From: Rachicladosporium sp. CCFEE 5018
Lineage: Eukaryota > Ascomycota > Dothideomycetes > Cladosporiales > Cladosporiaceae
DNA length: 13,007 nucleotides
Direction of reading: 5' to 3'
Assembly: GCA_002077045.2 (NCBI GenBank)
Contig: KZ111145.1
Coordinates: 859,936 to 872,942, forward strand
Each line of letters begins with the position of its first letter. Position 1 is the first letter of the stretch. Shown one piece after another: positions 9,178 through 13,007 of this stretch. Below the pieces are notes generated by a model. It was not told where the DNA came from. It was given only the letters and a program-made list of their open reading frames with translations, and did no database searches. The translations under genes and the position numbers were made by a program.

Positions 9178-9341
9178 GGCCACGCTCGCTCGCTTCTTCT
9201 CAGTGAAGCGAACCAATGCTTCGCTCACGGCTCGCTCCATGGCCACCCTGATGCTGGGAAGCCAAAGTCTGCCGTGCCTACTGCCTAAGGGAGATTTGCC
9301 AGCTATATCCGAACCGGCGCCGTCCAGGACACTATTCTTTC

Positions 9342-9360
9342 TGATGACTCTTAGTCATCA
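9342..9360. repeat. 8-bp hairpin with 3-base loop
   Basis: TGATGACT (9342-9349) and AGTCATCA (9353-9360) form a perfect stem closed by CTT. It lies about 130 bp past the stop codon of the minus-strand ferric reductase, so it could fold in that gene's 3' UTR. Each arm contains TGACT/AGTCA, the core of bZIP (Gcn4/AP-1-like) sites, so a protein-binding role is an alternative. Neither role is shown. Confidence 0.6.
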
Positions 9361-9487
9361 TAGCAATTGACCCCGCCTCGAGTGATAGTACGTCGGCCTG
9401 CATTGTAATCGACTGGCTCTATTACATTTCAATAAATATCGATTCAAGTCGAAATCAAACCCCTTCTCTGCAGGACACCTACTACTT

Positions 9488-11883
9488 CTACCACGCAAAT
9501 GCCTCTTCCATGAACATCAAGGTTGCGCCTTGTCGGCTATCGGCCTCCACCGCGCTCGCCCTGATCTCGTCCGACATAGTTGGTGGCGCACACGTCAGCA
9601 CACTCAAAGACATGTTCTGCCCCAAAGCGTCCCTTTCTCTCCTGATCTCATCGCCGAATTGCAGTCTATCCGAGCGCTCTTCCCTGCAAAATATATGGAC
9701 ATGAACATCCAAATCAGTTAAGGTGTTGGCATCGGGTAAGAGGGGCTTGATGGCCTCAACGTCTGCCTTGAATTGTACAAGCCAGTGTAAGGTGAATCTC
9801 CTAGCACGAAAGCTTTTGTCGGCATTGCGCAAGGTTTTGGAGGTGGCCTTGGAAGTGTAGTCGTTAAGATATCCAAGAATGCCGGTAATACCGACACCGC
9901 CCGCAAAGGCAAGTACCGTTTCCGCAGCGAACACTGATGATGCTGAACGACCATAAGGGCCTCCTATGAGAACGGGAGGCGACCATCCGGGCGCAGCTGC
10001 CATTAGGCGCGCCTGGAGACGCTTTGTAATGCCAGAGCAGGGCCGGATGATAAAGGTGATCGATGGGCGTAACGATTGAGACTGCACCAGGGCAACAGAC
10101 TTCTCAGAAGGGTCCAAAGGATTCAGAGCAGAACCCATACCTGAGCCACCTGTGCCAAGCTCGACTTTATCTAACGTGCTAGCGCGTTCGCGCGACGTGG
10201 TGTAAGACGGAGCAGCAACGGATTGTTTCGCACCATTATCCCATGTCGCTATAGAGAATGGATGTGATTCCCAGAACCATGTGATATTCGAGAAGTACAA
10301 GAAACAGTAATGTCCCGGCTGGACGGCCCATGGAGTCGAGGGATAGACAGTGACCTTGATAAAATTGCTCCCGGGAAGAAGCTCGAGCTTCGCCGGCGGT
10401 GTTCCCCGCGTCATGAGACCGTAATTGAGTACGGCGATTCGGATCAGACGTACCAGACGGTCGAAGCCCCAGAAGGCGAAAGCAACGTATAGCCAGACCT
10501 CGTAGCCGTACTGACCATGAAACCTGAAGGAGAGATGATAATACAAAGTCACCAGCCCTACCACAGCCAAGGCCACGTGCATGATGAGGAACGCCTCGTA
10601 CCATGGTACACGGATAGGTGCAAGCGATAGTAGCGCGATGGCCGCGAAGATTCCCAAGGTTGCAATACCAAAATTCCAGTATGAGCCTTCGCATCCAATA
10701 TAATGTAATGCACCGACAGGCGTAAAGATGTTGACTCCATATCTGTCTGTCGTGCTTAGGTAGATTGCCGCATGTGCTACACCTTTGATCACAGCGACAC
10801 GACCGGCCCAACGATGGTATGCGAGTATGGTGGTGCGACTGCAGCCGGTAATGTACATGATGATCGAATTGCGGCCAGAGAGCATGATGGCGAGGGCCAG
10901 ATTGGCGATTGCAAGCACAGAAAGTCGATTGGCAAGATTCGAAGTGTAGAGAGCAGAAGACGAGACGTACCAGGTGTCATTGGCGAAGGAGGGAAAGTTG
11001 AAGAAGTTGAAGACGACATTGACAGCCACGAAGATCGTGATCATGAGTGACGTGCTGCGCTGCGGCACATATCCTACATTCCACGGTAGGATTCTCAGAT
11101 GGCGCTTGCCGATAAATGCTGGGAGCAGGAGATATTTCTCCACCAGCAGTGGTTTCATCATTGGCCGATGCAAAATTCGAAGGAGTAGGTGATCAAGGCC
11201 GTGCTTCATTCCTATCAGGAGAGCAAACGCCACACAGGCTACAACAAGAGCAGTACTGTTTGTGCAAGAGTCAGCACCGAAGGATCACAGGTATAGCTGG
11301 AGCTGTACACCTGCTCAGGTGACGAGACCAAGCCATGCCCAGTACGGAGCTCGCGGATCAATACATACGCGTATGCCTCATGATACTTTTCTTGCGCAGC
11401 ATAGCTGACGATTGTGTCCCGGCTTCGCTGATATGTCGTTGGATCGATGAGGCTCGATTGAGTCAAGGCGGTGGCACCCAATGGCAAGATTCTGAGACGC
11501 GGTGAGGCTAGATAGGTCTGCCAAGCGGCGATAGGCAAGCCGTCGCCTGCTATCTTGTTCCAGAAACTGGCTATCTGGGCATCTTCAATCCCCTCTCCTG
11601 GGCACTGCTGCTTCAAGCACCACGCCAGACTTTCGAGATAGGTATTGCTCGATGCATGACACTCAGGAGAGTTGACAGCAAAGGTTTCGTTAGCGAGCGA
11701 TTGTGAGCAGTCAAGCGTTAAAGCCCAGATTGAGTTCACGCAGGCGTAGCAACATGTAGGATCGAAGAGCAAGCGACCAAATCCGGCGGCTCCAGTCCCA
11801 GAACTAAGTAGGGCCGAGACTGCGGATGCAAAGATGGGAATGAGCTTGCATTGCATGAGGATTGCTCGGGCGAGGGGAGCCAT
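9488..11883 (-). CDS. Ferric-chelate (metallo)reductase, FRE family, two exons
   Basis: This plasma-membrane flavocytochrome would move electrons from NADPH through FAD and two hemes to extracellular Fe(III) or Cu(II) before uptake. Exon 1 is 11883-11309 and exon 2 is 11255-9488, giving 780 aa. The 53-nt intron 11308-11256 begins GTACAG, has branch TGCTGAC, ends ACAG and joins in phase 2. A hydrophobic signal region at residues about 8-30 precedes a Cys-rich extracellular domain (CCYACVNSIW, and a CLKQQC end) typical of fungal members. The ferric-reductase membrane domain holds four heme His in two H-x13-H pairs: His339/353 (YHRWAGR...AHAAIYL) and His418/432 (LIMHVAL...YYHLSF). The FAD motif HPFSIAT starts at 523. 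NADPH motifs are GGPYG (623) and GGVGITG (644), and the C-terminus has CAPP and FMEEAFAW. All key residues are present, so it looks functional. It is divergent from a Zn2Cys6 regulator. A weaker donor at GTCACC also fits the phase. Confidence 0.94.
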
Positions 11884-12375
11884 GGTTTTGAATTTTCAGC
11901 GGTTGATTTAAGTAGAAGGCGAAGATCAAAGCAAGAAACTGTTTCTCTTTGTTGTCTGTTGCTTGGTAAACTGCGTTGGCCGAGAAGAGATGCATGCTGC
12001 GATGCGGGAGAATATAACATAGATTGCGCGTCCGTTCGATCCTTTAGCCGCTCGGTCGTATGGTCCATTCCCGGCCGTACTGTTATCTCCTAGTGATACC
12101 AGCGCAACCTGGAAAGCGTTCGATGTTGGTCCTTCTATGGGTACGATACACAACCGTGTTTGGTCTGCGGCTAATAAGTTCGCGACTTGGCCCCCGTTTC
12201 GAGACTAGTGCGTACATCTCCAGCTTGTCGCTCCCGAATCGTTCGTCTTACATCGCAGCTTCTACGTCGTGTACATGATATCACAGGAAAGGCGTCGCCG
12301 AGACCTGCCGCCGTGGAACAACTTTGTGGAATATGTGTGCCCGGCACGTTCGTTCGCCAACGGAATTAATTCGTG
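11884..12375. promoter_or_regulatory. Divergent promoter region between ferric reductase and Zn2Cys6 factor
   Basis: These 492 bp lie head-to-head between two genes and must hold both promoters. No coding motif is visible. One GATA-type word is present (separate entry) and a TTATAT element at about 12013-12018 lies on the minus strand. I see no perfect ATCWGATAA iron-repressor (SreA/Fep1-type) site. Confidence 0.6.
12083..12088 (-). promoter_or_regulatory. GATA-type motif AGATAA
   Basis: TTATCT on the plus strand is AGATAA on the minus strand, about 200 bp upstream of the ferric reductase ATG. It matches the HGATAR core bound by fungal GATA factors such as iron-responsive SreA/Fep1 and nitrogen factor AreA. 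A six-base match in ~500 bp is expected by chance fairly often, so this is only suggestive. Confidence 0.25.
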
Positions 12376-13007
12376 ATGGTCGGCATTCCTAAGGAACAGT
12401 CTGGCTGCCATACATGTCGAAAGAGAAAAGTAAAGGTCGGACAGTCCTGTCCGGGTGTATCTCCTTTATTCGTGAACCCTAACCTATTTGTAGTGCGACG
12501 GCGCAAGGCCCCATTGTAGGAATTGCGAACAGAGTAAAAGGCAATGTGAAGGATTTCAACGCTACTCAACCTACGTAAATCGTACCCCTCAAGGACTTGT
12601 GAGGCGTACGAGGCTCCAAGAGGCTATCATTTCCAACACCCAGAGAGATGAAGGCGACCAGACTACATATACGGCAGATCAAGCAATAGCCTTTCAATCC
12701 GGCACTCACGCTGTTACAGTCGGAAGCAGCCAAATTGCAGTGCTCAATACAATACGTAGCCCGAACATTGAAGAGCAGCAGATCTCCGCGGCTTTCATCG
12801 ACCTGTACTTGCGGAAGTCAACGCTTGGCATTTGGCTTCACGAGGTCCTAGGCAATGTCGACGAGGATGATACGGCATTGCGATGGTCGCTGAGAGCGCT
12901 GTCCATGTCGAGGTTGGGTTGGAAGAATGCTGATCATATTGTCGCAACCCGCGGGCGGATTGCATACGGTCGAGCTTTGCAGGAGCTTCAACGGTCGCTT
13001 AGTAGCA
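12376..13007 (+). CDS. Zn2Cys6 fungal transcription factor, N-terminal part (cut by window edge)
   Basis: This is a fungal-specific nuclear regulator whose binuclear zinc cluster binds CGG-type DNA sites. Exon 1 is 12376-12435 and exon 2 starts at 12494 and stays open to 13007. The 58-nt intron 12436-12493 (GTCGGA, branch CCCTAAC, ends TTGTAG, phase 0) splits the cluster between CRKRKVK and CDGARPHC, a common intron position in this family. The joined cluster has Cys-x2-Cys-x6-Cys-x6-Cys-x2-Cys-x6-Cys spacing, exactly canonical, within residues about 11-37. After it comes a basic linker and then a region with ISAAFIDLYLRKS and LRWSLRALSMSRLG, which looks like the start of the helical middle domain found in such factors. 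The donor is weak; a stronger GTAAAG at 12430 would remove two residues and spoil the spacing. The gene is divergent from the ferric reductase, so co-regulation or direct control is possible but not shown. The stop lies beyond the window. Confidence 0.9.

Larger units (their letters stand above)
8901..9487. other. Non-coding stretch with hairpins and GCTCGC-rich tract
   Basis: No convincing gene is seen between the zinc-finger remnant and the 3' end of the ferric reductase. It contains two inverted repeats listed separately and, from about 9085 to 9240, a dense series of GCGAGC/GCTCGC-like words on both strands. An AATAAA hexamer occurs at about 9430-9436 on the plus strand. A small cysteine-containing frame at 8931-9206 lacks an ATG at its apparent signal-like start. 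Confidence 0.5.

Noticed and set aside
8931..9206. Small cysteine-containing frame resembling a secreted effector
   Set aside because: It begins with TTG rather than ATG, the first real ATG (8958) cuts off most of the hydrophobic start, and its end runs through the GCTCGC repeat tract. There is no splice or family support.
10236..10811. 191-codon minus-strand open frame
   Set aside because: It lies wholly inside the ferric reductase coding exon in another frame; the reductase has complete heme, FAD and NADPH motifs there.
1..13007. CRISPR array, insertion sequence, retrotransposon or bacterial operon
   Set aside because: No regularly spaced repeats, terminal inverted repeats with target duplications, reverse transcriptase or transposase motifs were seen, and the genes are clearly eukaryotic with introns.

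Overview
The window looks like nuclear DNA of a filamentous ascomycete (Pezizomycotina). The evidence is a set of short introns (48-101 nt) with GT..AG ends and CTAAC/CTGAC-type branch sites, a Zn2Cys6 regulator with an intron inside its metal cluster, a fungal-type ferric reductase, and a nuclear tRNA-Asp with an intron just 3' of the anticodon. A Dothideomycete is a reasonable guess, but the sequence alone does not prove it.

Layout. 1-827: no supportable gene. 828-3099 (+): an adenosine deaminase of the ADGF/CECR1 (ADA2-like) type in four exons. 3675-5030 (+): a single-exon Old Yellow Enzyme-type NADH:flavin oxidoreductase. 5085-5806 (-): what looks like a decayed or unsplit hypothetical gene spread over three reading frames. 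6493-7038 (+): a proline/serine-rich fungal protein of unknown function. 7442-7537 (-): tRNA-Asp(GTC) with a 24-nt intron. About 7611-8900 (+): a multi-finger C2H2 zinc-finger gene broken by three in-frame stops and a frameshift; its 3' third is still open. 8901-9487: non-coding, with two hairpins and a GCTCGC/GCGAGC-rich tract. 9488-11883 (-): a complete two-exon ferric-chelate reductase. 11884-12375: a shared divergent promoter region. 12376-13007 (+): the start of a Zn2Cys6 transcription factor that runs off the right edge.

Functionally the intact genes are a purine-nucleoside deaminase, a flavin ene-reductase, a plasma-membrane metalloreductase and a regulator divergent from it. No single pathway joins all four. 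The only pairing suggested by layout is ferric reductase plus the divergent Zn2Cys6 factor. The middle (about 5.1-9.4 kb) looks like a decay-prone interval between intact genes.

The most notable points are the zinc-finger array, whose finger spacing survives around three stops each explainable by one C-to-T change, and the tRNA-Asp with a C:A mismatch in its acceptor stem. I did not find a clearly new multi-gene system.
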